Of a stretch of 64,000 nucleotides of DNA, positions 45,201 through 57,253 are shown in pieces. The notes under the pieces were generated by a model. That model saw only the letters and a list, made by a program, of their open reading frames with translations, was not told the DNA's origin and searched no databases. The stretch is from Epiperipatus broadwayi (taxonomy: Eukaryota > Onychophora > Udeonychophora > Euonychophora > Peripatidae), in contig JAQFVV010012490.1 in the NCBI GenBank assembly GCA_028023455.1, positions 1,612,001 to 1,676,000 on the forward strand, in the 5' to 3' direction. The translations under genes were made by a program, and so were the position numbers. Numbering within the stretch: position 1 is the first letter of the stretch; each line of letters begins with the position of its first letter.

Positions 45201-48039
45201 AATACATTCACATATATAAAATACAACTTAGTTTTAAAATGAGAATATACACAGAAATGTTTATAAAAAAATATATTTATATATTAAAAATAAATTAAAG
45301 ACATGTGTATGTGTTAAATAAATAATAATAATGATAATAATAATAATAATTATACTTTTATTACCCAAAAATATGTAGCTGGACACAATTCATAGATCTT
45401 AAGTTTCAGAGTCTCTATTATTGCACTGATCCAATCATACTCTCTCTCTCTCTCAAAAAAAAAAAATGCTGCATATTTATTATTATAAAAAAAGTTTTTT
45501 CCTTTTTATTACTTCACTATTTATTCTTCTTAAATAACATGCCAATTTCATTAAACAATTCCATTTTGTTGAAAATTAAATTAATAACTATAATTTTATT
45601 ATTTAGAAAGTATTTCACAAATTCTTTTAGGACTGGCAGAATTGCAATGATCACTAAGCTTAGTCTTTGACACAATTTTAAATTTAAAAAAAAGCCCATG
45701 GCCATAGGATTCACTTAGATTGCAAAAAAATATGAATGAATGAGCTCTTGCAATTCATTGAAATTGCAAGATGTGACAATGAGATTTAAAAAGGATACTA
45801 CAAAAAAGAAATGATGAATATATGTTTAAAATTTAGATTTTTCTAATTAATTTATAAATTTTAATGTTTTTATTTTTTTCTTTCTCTAATTTTTTTTCTG
45901 AAAGCATGTAAGTGAAATAGCATGTATTAGACAATGAATGATAGACATTGTAATCATTAAAAAGAGATTGTTGTATTAATTCAGGTGATAATATAAAACC
46001 TGACATATTGTTTAGGTTTTTTTTACTCTTTCATTTAGTGTGAAATAAATAAATGTATATACTTTTATTAAAACATTAAGGCTTTGTACCGCTTCCCTCC
46101 AAAGGATGTTTTGTCTTTACTCCCCTCCCCTAACATACACTACACACACTTTAGATATTCTCAATAGTTCATGCATTTCTGTATTAGTAATAAAATAAGC
46201 TAGATATACTTTAACCTATATAAAAAAATTGTATTGTCTGTAAAAAACTGTTTAATAAATTTGTAATATTATTCACCAAAATCTTTTTTATATAACTTTC
46301 AAGAATACTGAAAATCAAGAAAGCTTTTATTAAATAAGTAGAGACAGAAACTTCTTAAATGTATTTAGAAATATAATGAGAGTTTCAGAAGTAATATTCA
46401 AGTGTTCAATTTCTTCTTTGATGAATGTGAAATATTGAATTCTTAATAAAAACAGTATTATTATAGATGAAAAACTTGTTTAATTTAAATTTACATATTA
46501 AATCTTATTTAATTACTGCAATCAAAGAGTTAAAAATGTTGCCTGCAGTCTTGTATAATTAATTATGAATTTAATAACTCCATCTGGCTGATGCTGATAA
46601 ATTAGTTTCACTGTGAAAAGCTTATTTACTCCCTTTGTTCACATATACATATTAAACTTTACTGAATGTTATGTTTAAAAAAAATTTTTTTTATAGGTGC
46701 AGTTGCTATTTCATGTGCCATGCTAGCAGACTAATTTTAGAGATCCCATAATTGGGCAGCATTTATTTTTTAAGTTTATTTGCAAAAGATAGTCCTATTT
46801 TTCCAAGCAATATTTCTATATATTTTTATTTTATTCTGTAGATAACAACAGTAGTGAGAGAGAAAAAAAAATTATCATATTTGAGAAGAATTCTTGCAAA
46901 AATAGTTTTTTAAAAAAATTTAAATACCATTATATTCAAATCATCTGGAAATTTAAAGCTACAAAGTAAAATAAAAAGTAAGTATACTGTTTTTTATTAC
47001 AAGATATTCAGTGTTTACTATTTGTAAATAAAGGTTGATGTTTCTATCAATATATTTTACTTTTTTCTGAAGAGTAAATATTGTAATAATTTGAGAGAGA
47101 AGGCATACAATTTATGCTACATTTATACTAAGTTTAAAAATACATTTTGACTATAAATATTAGGGAATAATCTGATTGAAGGGTTTTATATATATACACA
47201 CATAAAAACTACAAACAGGTGAAGTAACATATACTAAAGAAGTTTACCACTTTAACAGTGGATTTTACTTACAGAAATCAAGACAAATCTTTCAGAAAAA
47301 TGGCATGACTTTTGAAATATAAAAAAATATTTAATGACAACATTACACATCATTTGTTTCATTTTCATTTTCAAGATATAAACATCTATTAAATTTGAGT
47401 AAATTCTTTTTGTACACGTAAAAAAAACCAAAACATTTATATAATTGTAAAAATAGTAGATGTTGGATGAACTAAGAGACAGATTCATGGGTTTTCTATT
47501 TAAGACAATCAAAAGCTATTTTCCCCTGTTTATTAAACCATTTGGACACATTGTAATCATTATAAATATATTTTTTTCATTAAAGCAATCATCATATAGG
47601 CTTAATTTGTATAATTAAAATGTTTGCACTGCAATACATTTGCTAAAAAAATTTGTTAAACTTATTAATAGTAAAAAACATGATAGTGATATATATAAAC
47701 AGTACATTAACATAATATTTGATGAATTTTAAAAGAAAACACGCCAATACTGATAAGGATATTTTTGCATAAAGTCTTAGATAGATATATTTTAATTTTT
47801 TGTGAACAAGTATGCAGAAAAGTAATTTGAGTATACAATATGATCCTCAATGGCTACAAACAGTATGTGATATCAATAGCAATATTCATGTACCTTAATT
47901 TTATAGAATTTTATAAATTGAACAAGTATATATCTCAATACCTTTCTTGGTATGTCTGTATTTTGAAAAAAATTAAATAGTTTGGGTTTTTCTCAGAGAG
48001 TTAATTTTATAACACTTTTGGGGGTTTAGCAGTATTTAA
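45201..48039. other. A+T-rich non-coding DNA with microsatellites
   Basis: An (AAT)n-rich tract lies near 45322-45351 and a (CT)n run near 45440-45454. No gene is supported. A T-run plus ATAG followed by 12 codons and a stop (46697-46734) is noted only as a weak exon candidate. Confidence 0.5.
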
Positions 48040-48044
48040 TACCA

Positions 48045-48425
48045 TTGTTTGTTTTTTTGTGCAATGTATGTTTTTTTTCTATATTTTTATACAAATATTC
48101 AAATATTTAAATAAGTAATGTTTACAATAATAAAATCAAATTTATTTATTATAATTGATTGTTCTTTTCCTTAAAAAAACAATCAACTGATCTCAAGTAG
48201 AAGTGGTATCAATTATATTGTAAACAAAAGTCATTTTATTTCTCTATGTTTTGCAATCTTATAGTTATTTTATTTCTACTTTTTTATACAAATATTATAA
48301 TATTTTTTGTAAGTAATGTTTACAATAATAAAAATCAAATTTATTTCATTATAATAACTGATCATTAGAAAGCAATCAATTGATCTACATAGAAGATATT
48401 CTAAATAAATGTAATGTTATTTCTC
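48045..48425. repeat. ~185-bp tandem repeat
   Basis: A block with TATACAAATATT, AGTAATGTTTACAATAATAA and AATCAATTGATCT recurs with about 185-bp spacing; a third partial copy (AATAATGTTTATAATAA) lies near 48951. Confidence 0.6.
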
Positions 48426-48467
48426 CAGTTTTTGTTATCTATGGTTATACAGATATTATACAAATAG

Positions 48468-48940
48468 CATAAGCTTGTGGTTAAGACCTGTAGATGTCCC
48501 TAATATCGCATTTTTAACGCATATTCTTGATGTTACAGCCTTAGTAAATATTACTTATGTAATCAATGTGCGTTTAAATAAATTTATAATTACAACTTTA
48601 AATTATCATAATAGATTTCTAACTATAAGATCTTTCCATTGACTCATTGTAAATCGAAAGATTTCATGAGTATTAATGTGTAATAAGAAATGTGGATTTA
48701 ATCAGTGAAGTATTGAATAGCTTCACGCTCTCAGATCTAATCGCTTCAGCTTCACCTATTTAAATAGAAAGTAGGTTGAAGTAAAGAGGGTTCACCTCTT
48801 TTCTTCCAAAGCGTAAGCTTGTGGTTAAGATCTGTAGAGGTCCCTAATATCGCATTTTTACATGCATATTCTTGAGGTTACAGCCTTAGTAAATATTACT
48901 TACATAATCAATGTGCGTTTAAATAAATTTATAATTATAA
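48468..48940. repeat. ~125-bp direct repeats 340 bp apart
   Basis: TAAGCTTGTGGTTAAGAYCT through AATGTGCGTTTAAATAAATT occurs at about 48469-48592 and 48811-48933 with few differences. The DNA between them is GC-richer than average (48600-48810). Repeats of this spacing could be the termini of a ~0.47-kb element or a duplication. Confidence 0.65.
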
Positions 48941-49970
48941 TACCTATTGTAAATAATGTTTATAATAAAAAAAAAATCAAATTTGGAATCATAATTACAA
49001 AATGATGTTGCAGCCATTGCAGGTTAATATAAATATTAGTCAAATCGTAATTCCTTGGGAAATTATGCGATATCTGAGTACTCAGTCGAGCTTTAATTCA
49101 AAATTCTCCAACTCTCAAGTTTTTCATGCCATCACTTCACTAAATTACCCAGGACTTTAAATAATGTAAGGACTATGAATGTCAGACTTCAATTTATCAT
49201 TTCCTAATTATATGTCAAACAAAATTATATCTAAGATTTCTTTTTAAAAATATATATTTTTTCTATATTGCATTTTAAGTGATTTGCTTTTATTCTAAGT
49301 TGTTGGCATTTTAAAACAATAGCATATATTATCAGTATTTTGTGTGATTTTTATAAAACTAAATTCTTCTTTTCTGTTGAAAATATTGGCTTTCCAAAAT
49401 ATATTTCTTAAGATATGCAGTCAGTAATCACTAAAAATAGACAGAATTTTTTTAAAATGTTTTATAATAAATTAAAACATGTTTTTTAATATTTTAATTT
49501 TACAATTTACTTAAATAATTGGATTCTTTAAAGAATTTAATTTATTTTACAACTCTATTTATTTAACTTTTCTTACTATTCTTATAACTATTTAATTTAT
49601 ATATTCTATATTAAATGTGACCTCAAAGATGTAATAGTAACATAGTTATAACAGTTATCAAATTATTCAAATATCTCATAAGTGAACAGAATCTTTTTTG
49701 ATTCAGTTGCTGATTAAAAAAAATCGCAAGTATGTAAAGAAAAGATGGACTAAATGCTTCAATGACCAAGGGCACAATAATGTCACAAGCAAAATTTAAA
49801 AAAATTCTTCCAAATTATAAGAGTGGCAATAGCAATTCTATTAATACATTAAGAAATACTCCAGTGGATAAATAGCACTACTGAAAGTTAAAAAGGATAA
49901 AAATAAACCACAAACTAATGATCTACAGATTTGTAATATCTTCCTACTGATGATAATGATATTCGCCCTG

Positions 49971-50034
49971 GTGTTGGGGAGTGTGTGGAGGTTTTGGGGG
50001 GGGGGAGGTGGGGTGTTTGGGTTGGGGTGGTGGA
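49971..50034 (+). other. G-rich tract with quadruplex potential
   Basis: 64 bp of nearly pure G/T (with a few A) on the plus strand, including a run of 11 or more G and several GGGG and GGG runs separated by 1-7 bases. It is by far the most G-rich stretch in the window. Confidence 0.7.
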
Positions 50035-51742
50035 TTTTCGAACAATAAAGCCATATGCTTTTGTATGGGCACATAAAAAAAAAAAAAATCAGCATAACAC
50101 TTATGCAATAAACATAAATTATTTGGGGACATTTAATATCTAAATCCCACTTCCCAAACTATACTGAATGAATAACTAGAGTGGTTAAAGTAAAAAATCT
50201 AAAAAAAATATTCAAGCTTTACTGTGAAACCTTCATTCCCCATAGCTTGATGACCATTGTATTGTAAAAAAGCAAGTAAAAATTTCAGACAAAGACTAGT
50301 TGATATATTATAATTTTATTTACAAGTACACTGTGAACGTAATTTTCAATACTATACAGAGAGTATATAAATTTGTTAAAGAAAATAAAATTTAAAAAAA
50401 TATTGAGAAAGCACTTATAAATAGCACTAAAATGATTTTATTGCAATACTTTAATGCCCCCTTCCCCCATTATTATTACTTTATAAATAAATTAATACGT
50501 AGATCAGATGAACTTAATGATTAATATAGATTATAATATATTTACAACTTTCACTGGCCATAACAATAAAAGTGTAATTCGTTTAGCACATCATATTACT
50601 TTTTGTCGTTAAAAATGATAACATTCGCCGTGGGAATAGTTTAATGGTATTATAAAAAAAAAAGAAACTATTTATGATCATAAAATGGTTCCACGACTGA
50701 ATATATTTGTGTACATATCTATATATAACAAAATTTCTGTACTTAATCAATGAAGTTTAAGAACACCCAAATCTGTGATCTACGAGTTACAATATGTTCA
50801 AGCATTGCATTTAGTTAACTTCTTCAGCAAAATATTACATTCAATATATTCGACACTTAGAACGAAGTTTCTTTGCACATCTATTGACGTAATAAGAACG
50901 TAAAATTGGATACACAAAACGGTGTTAAGGAAGAAAATATTTATGTATTAATGGCATAGCAGTGACAATAAAACACAAAGAGCTTCAGCCGCTTTATTAA
51001 TAAAAGTTTGAATTAAAAGTCTTGACGATGGTGACAAAGTATGTCCTGTATAATTTAGAAAAAAAGTAAAGGTGTGCATTCCAAGGCTGAATGAAAATAA
51101 AAAAATTATCAATAAAATTGAAATTGTTGCTTACCACTTGGATGCACAGATATCAAAAATCTCCCAAACAATCACCATAATTTTTTTTTTTAAACTAAGA
51201 ATATTTCACATGCAGTCCAATGATGACATTTGTCGACTTCAATAGGTTTCTGAAATTAATCTGATGAGTTATTTGAATGTGCAAGTTAGATCTTAATTTT
51301 TGAGCATTATAAGCTTTACCTGGTAAGAGTGAAGAGGGTATGATCTATCTACTAAATACAGCAGGAGGTATACATTATCACTGCTGGATGTATTTATTAA
51401 TCCGATTACATGACATCATTATTATATTTTAAAACATTTATTATGTTTCTTTGTCAACACAAAGGTATGACAAATAAGCAAGAGAGTTCTTGCGATATGA
51501 AGATGAACGACGGTTTTTACAAAACATTTATATTTACATATTATATACAAAAATCAAGGACTTTTTTTTTACTTTTACTATAAGATAAAGTCAAACATAT
51601 TTATATAACATACCATCTGATATATGATACAATAATATGAAATATTTTTTGCTGTTTTAATATATATATATTCTAAAAAGTTTATTAAGAGCTATTTGCA
51701 AGCTCATTATATAACATATATATATATGTGTGTGAATGTGTA
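50035..51742. other. A+T-rich DNA, slightly CpG-richer
   Basis: No gene is supported. A minus-strand donor-like GTG|GTAAGC near 51131 lacks a convincing exon. Confidence 0.5.
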
Positions 51743-52295
51743 AATAGAGCAGAGATTACCAAACTCAAACTAGTTGTGAAATAATTAAAGAAACCCAGCA
51801 TATTTCCTTTAGAAAAATAAAAAATAAAGCAGATGTCTATTCTTTACACTTTTTAATATAAATAAAGTTAAATTTGCCAAACAAAAATTTCTGAGTGAAA
51901 TTAATATTGATATCAGATGTGGCATAATCAATTATGAAGTCATATTTAATTAAGTAGAGAACAAAAACAATGTTTTATTTTTACAATCCCTACATTAATA
52001 ATGAAATATAAGTCAAATAATAAATATTAAAAAATAATTTCACATTGCAATTAAACATATATTATAAATGGAGCAGAGATGACCAAACTCACTCCAGCTA
52101 TAAAATAATCAAACAAATATACCACCTTACATTTAGCAAATTTAAAAATTAGAATAATGTCTATTGCTTATACTTTTTGATATAAATAAAGCTAAATTTA
52201 CCAAACATGTAGAAATTTCAGAACAGAAATAATATTGATACTAGATGTTTATAAATAGGGCACAATCAATAGACAGCAATGTAGTGAATTTATTT
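51743..52295. repeat. ~325-bp diverged tandem duplication
   Basis: GAGCAGAGATKACCAAACTC ... TGTCTATT ... AATATTGATA.CAGATGT recurs at about 51747 and 52071. The copies are clearly diverged. Confidence 0.7.
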
Positions 52296-52389
52296 AATTA
52301 TTTCATATCTAGATTGAGTTTTGTTATCTTTGTTCATCCATAGTATTCTGTCTCATGGACAGGTTCAGAGATTAGTTATATCATCAATT

Positions 52390-52550
52390 TAGCCATTTTC
52401 TCACTTCATTCTCTTCATTGCCCAGCTCTTCAATTTCACGTAACTCTTCCCATCTCTTATATCATCCAACAATGTCAATCTTTTCCATCCTTTCTTCTTA
52501 TTTTCACTCACCATTCCCTCCAAAATATTTTTCATTAAACTATACTTTTT
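52390..52550 (-). pseudogene. LINE C-terminal fragment
   Basis: The minus strand encodes KKKGWKRLTLLDDIRDGKSY followed by a KLKSWAMKR-like segment, matching the G-R----LDD-----Y--LK pattern at the C-terminus of many animal LINE reverse transcriptases. Only about 40 residues remain. The clade is not assigned. Confidence 0.5.
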
Positions 52551-52559
52551 CTTAATATA

Positions 52560-55500
52560 TGTCTAATCCATTTTCACTTTCTATTTCAAATTTCCTCAAT
52601 CAATCTTTTTTCTTTATTTTTTTCAAAACTTATAATTTGGCTTATGTGTTCATAATTGAATGGGCTATATTTACATCTGGCAACAATATAATACCATTGC
52701 AAAATTTTTACATGTTTGACAAGTTTAACATTATTTACACTAAAAGGCATAATCGTAAATAGTCTATTCTTTAATTTGATAAATGTAATGTGATAGATTT
52801 GAGCTAGGTGGAGTTTGCTTATTTATATTGTAACCTTTTGATTGGCTATCCATAGTAAAAGTAAAATATAAAATGTATATTATAGCTCAAAATTTTAAAT
52901 TTCAAATTTTAGATAATTGTAATGCTATAGATTTTGATATAACATGCATAAATTACTTAATACATAATAAAGTTTAAAGGTAGAATTCTGTAGAGATATG
53001 TATTACCCATTCTTTATTTATAATTATTTATACTACAAATCATTATACAATTTTAATATAATAGTTTTCAATCCATACAAATATTTTTACTTATATAGAT
53101 TTATTGGATTCAGTAAAAATTGCAATAGTAATAAATTTAACTTAAATTTATTTTCAATACAGTGCTGCTTTAAAGATGGATGCATTGCACTATATAGAAT
53201 TCTAGTAAATAAAAGAATGAATAATTATTTATTACAAGATAATAATTTATCTTTAAAACTATAATAATCATAATAATATATTTAAAAAATAATTATTTAT
53301 TATTAAACTTATTTAAAGTTAATTAATCATATTAAATATTAAAATCATAATTATATTTAAAATTTCAGTTTTATCAAATTATTGAAGTTAATTTCGTTAG
53401 CAAAATATTTATTGCTTTTGATTATCTAGAATTAAAAAAAATAAGTAAGTAGAAATTTGCTAGTTGATTTCAGTATTGACTAATGAAATTTAATTAAGTA
53501 GTTTTCTGACATCACTTTGCCTGAGTATTTAATAACAAAGGGAATCAATTCATTAAAAATAAAGTGAGGAACGGTTTCAATTGTTTTCATAAAAACTACA
53601 TTTTTTAAAAAATATTTTTAAGTTTTAAATGGGAAAAGTAATATTTAAAAGCTGTCTAAGGATATATTTTATAGCAATGTTAACATCATAGAGAGTTTAA
53701 ACAAGTTTCTTTATTAGGACCTAATTGCGGTCCTGAAATTCGATTCATAACTAAAATGATATCTAAAGGAATTCTAAAAAAAAAAAGCTAAAGTTATTAT
53801 TATTGTTTGGAGTATCCATGAAAAAGAAAACACAATTACATTTACTTAAGAAAAAATATATCTGCTATAATGTAAGAAAACATTTGTTTATGTAAAATCG
53901 AGAAACAAAGATAAAATACAGATATAAATTTCCAAAGGTTATAAAATTAGTTTATCGAATTTTAAAGATAATGACTTTGAATAATGATAAATTTAGTTAA
54001 CACTAATTTTCTTATTGAATTAAGCAATTGATATATTATAAATAGCTTGGAAAAATTAAAATTGGAAAATATTTAGCATATACTTAATGATGACTAAATG
54101 ATAGAACAGTTAAAAAGAATTAATATTTATCATGTTTTAATATAAGATGAAATCTAATCTAAATGAAGATTACTTTTATATTAGCAAGTAGAATTATATT
54201 AGCCTAAGAAAAGAATATTAAAAAGAATAAAGGATTATATGAGAGTCTGTTAAACTTTTAATAGTGGATACCAATAATAAAGGTGATATATTACAGTGTT
54301 ATAAGGTTATCTGAAATTACTGATGTATATAATACAATAAAAAAACTTTTGAAGCTATTAAATAAAGAGAAATGGAAAAATAATTTGAAATAAAACTTAT
54401 TGATGAATTAACTTGACATATCTTAAAGTTTTTAACATAGAAAAATTAATGTTAAAACATTTATTGTGAATATTCATTAATCTATTTCATGAGTATATTG
54501 TTATAAGGGACATTTATATGCATTAACTTTAAATCCATCAAGATTGGAAAAGTCATTAAGGATGCATGGAATTTAGAAACTTTTATCAAGTTGTTCTTAG
54601 GATTTTTTTATTTTATGTTTTACTTAAATGTACATGGGTTTAACAATGTGAGGAGATGAGAAGTACCAAACCTCGTGAGGAATTGTGAACTTCAACTTGG
54701 TTAAAATGGTGATATTAAACTAGGAGCTGAAACGGGGTCTCTTTTTTTAAAAAAAAGAAAGAAAAATATTTCTTTTTAACTTTAGTATTGATATTATTTT
54801 TAGAAATTTAATATTGTGTATTAGGTTTAGCAATACTTGAAATAATTTTGATATGCCAATAATTACATAAAATTAAAAGATAATAATCTATTATGATTTG
54901 TTTTTATTTTTAAAAAAAGAAAAGAAAATGAAGAGTATGCTTATAGAATGAAGAGAGTATACGCGAGTTATTGAATAAAAATGTGTGTGGATACTATAAT
55001 ACTTTAACTTTTAATAAGAATAAGATTTTATAAGTTGACTGTGACAAAATATATTTTAAAATATATTATAATAAAATATATATGATGAGTAGACTAAAAT
55101 TCTGATGGTGAATAAAAGATTACAGGATTTTATGGAAATAATAAGAATATACTACAAAGTATAATGTTATCTATAATAGTATGAAACAGAGTGAATAATA
55201 ATGTGGAAAAATAATTATGATCTCATTTGTTATATTAGAAAAAGTATCATATTGACAATGATAAAGAAAAAATATTTGTTTTGTCACATGATCTCTAATG
55301 TTGATAGATAAATATATGAGAGGAAGATTATATTATATTATTGGTCTAGAGGTAGTTTACAGTAGTAAATGCTAAGATATAATATGAAAAGATAGGTTGA
55401 AATTCTAGGAGAGGATACAAAATACCATCCTGAATAAATGAGTAGATAGTTTAAGGGAATTAATCTGTGCGATACCCATATGTTTTATGAGAAAAAGATT

Positions 55501-56830
55501 AGAAGATTTTCCACAGAAACATGAGTGTTGTATATACTGTAAGAACTTGATGTATAAGCCAGGAGAAATTGGGGTAAGATCATTAGGAAAAATGACTACC
55601 TGCCAAAATATGACACCTCATAATTAAAGGAGACATCCATTCTTATATTTATAGTATTTTAAATAGAATCAGTTTCTTATCTGGAAAGTAGTCTGTGATA
55701 TAAGAATGTAATAAGCATAGAAAATTGACTAGACATTTTTAAGAATTTTATATATTTTTTCTTTCTAAGTTTTGTCAGATTAGCATTAAAGCCGTAAGAC
55801 CATATGCAAAACAAATACTTTGTGTTCAATTAAAATCTGAATAAATTGTTGTATAATTAATGATACCTGAGATCAAAATAAATCAGAAAAAGGTAAATGA
55901 GAAAGAAGAATATATAATAAGAATGATAGTGTATGAAAAAAAATCCTTCATTTGATTATTCAGTTTTAAAAAGGGGGGGGGGTGACATTATTTACATTTT
56001 ATATATTACAACAACAATAAAATGGTAGCACAATATTTTCATATAGATTTTGAGTATGGATTCTAATTAAAATATAACTTTATTGAAATTATAAAATAGA
56101 AAGTAACTATGGAAAAATGATTAAGAAGATAACCACAAGATAACTCATGGGGAGTAAAACTGTTTAATAATGTTAAAAAAAAAAGTATACATGATGGTAA
56201 TAATGATGAACTTATTATTGGAATGAACTAAATAATAAATACAAGGTAAAGGTAGAATGTATAGAATGATTATTATTTTATATGCTATTCATGTAAATAC
56301 TTTTTTTGGTAAATTTATAAATATTTAAATAATTATTTTATTAATGAATTATGTAATATAATGTTGATAGCTAATTACTATTAATTGTTGTTATAATAAA
56401 ATTAATGAGTATTTTAATTTAAAATTTGTACTAGTAATTTATTGCAATTGGGAGACATTTCCATCATAAGGTTCCACTTGGAATTATACATAGCACATAT
56501 GCTAAGTTATTATATATATCTTACAACAATAAAAGTAAATTTCTAAATAAGAGATGAATCAATTACTTCTAGGCATTTTTGCAATAAGAAAAATTACCAA
56601 AATATTGACATAAACACACTACAATAAGAAGTTCACAACTAACTTTGACCATTTTCATATATTATAAATAAAGATTTAGATATATGGTTTCATAAAGCAT
56701 TATTATATGAACAGTATCATTCTATGAATAAACAGATAAATATAATCCTATATTCCCTGTTCTTCTAAATTTTCTCAATACGTATTTTCACAGTAATTTT
56801 ACATTTCTACTCTTATTCATATAAGCTTTT
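52560..56830. other. A+T-rich non-coding DNA
   Basis: No gene or clear repeat is supported over 4.2 kb. A poly(G) run lies at about 55973-55982. Confidence 0.55.
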
Positions 56831-56840
56831 TTTTTTTCAG

Positions 56841-56951
56841 ATGGTTGTGGGCAACATGCTCGATCGCCACCAGGCGACACTGCGGTACCATCAACAACTG
56901 GCCCAAATCTTGCAAGTGATAAATTTATATCCAAAAGTGGCTGAAAATTGA
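56841..56951 (+). CDS. Candidate terminal exon
   Basis: A long T-run ending TTTCAG (56840) is followed by about 80 bp of abruptly GC-rich, CpG-containing DNA. One frame reads GNMLDRHQATLRYHQQL from the fourth residue and stays open for 36 codons to a TGA (56949-56951). A second frame is also open for most of the length. AATAAA lies just after the stop (56954-56959), fitting a last exon with a polyadenylation signal. No family is recognised; a retrocopy or transposon end remains possible. Confidence 0.4.
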   Translation: MVVGNMLDRHQATLRYHQQLAQILQVINLYPKVAEN

Positions 56952-56952
56952 C

Positions 56953-57253
56953 AAATAAAAATGCCTGAGGTGATGTATATCCAAGAAATACATTGAAAGT
57001 ACAAATTATAAAAAAAAAAACCCAAGAAAATGCTCTAAAATTCAAATTAAAAAAAAAAGAAATCGATGAAAATACGACAAAGACAGACACCCCCCCCCCC
57101 CAAATCAAGAATTCTTCACTTAAATTGAAAAATAAAAATGCCTGAGGTAATGTATATCCAAGAAATACATCAAAAGTACAAATTATATATAAAAAACCCA
57201 AGAAAATGCTATAAAATTCAAATTAAAAAAAAAAAGAAATCGGTGAAAGTATG
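56953..57253. repeat. 177-bp tandem duplication with poly(C)
   Basis: AATAAAAATGCCTGAGGTRA starts at about 56955 and again at 57132; the copies match closely for ~120 bp (to GAAATCGRTGAAA). A poly(C) run (about 57090-57102) lies between them. The 137-codon minus-strand frame across both copies is a product of the repeat, not a gene. Confidence 0.82.

Noticed and set aside
51131-51190. Minus-strand exon ending at GTG|GTAAGC
   Set aside because: A plausible donor and a short frame starting MVIVWEIF, but the upstream side is a long poly(A) on that strand with no acceptor.
51260-51282. Further hammerhead core (CTGATGAG)
   Set aside because: No stem II pairing and no GAAA at the right distance; likewise for CTGATGA matches near 41514 and 49946.
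56788-57201. 137-codon minus-strand ORF
   Set aside because: It spans a 177-bp tandem duplication, poly(A/C) runs and the complement of the plus-strand candidate exon; the repeated FLGYT.PQAFLF translation comes from the duplication.
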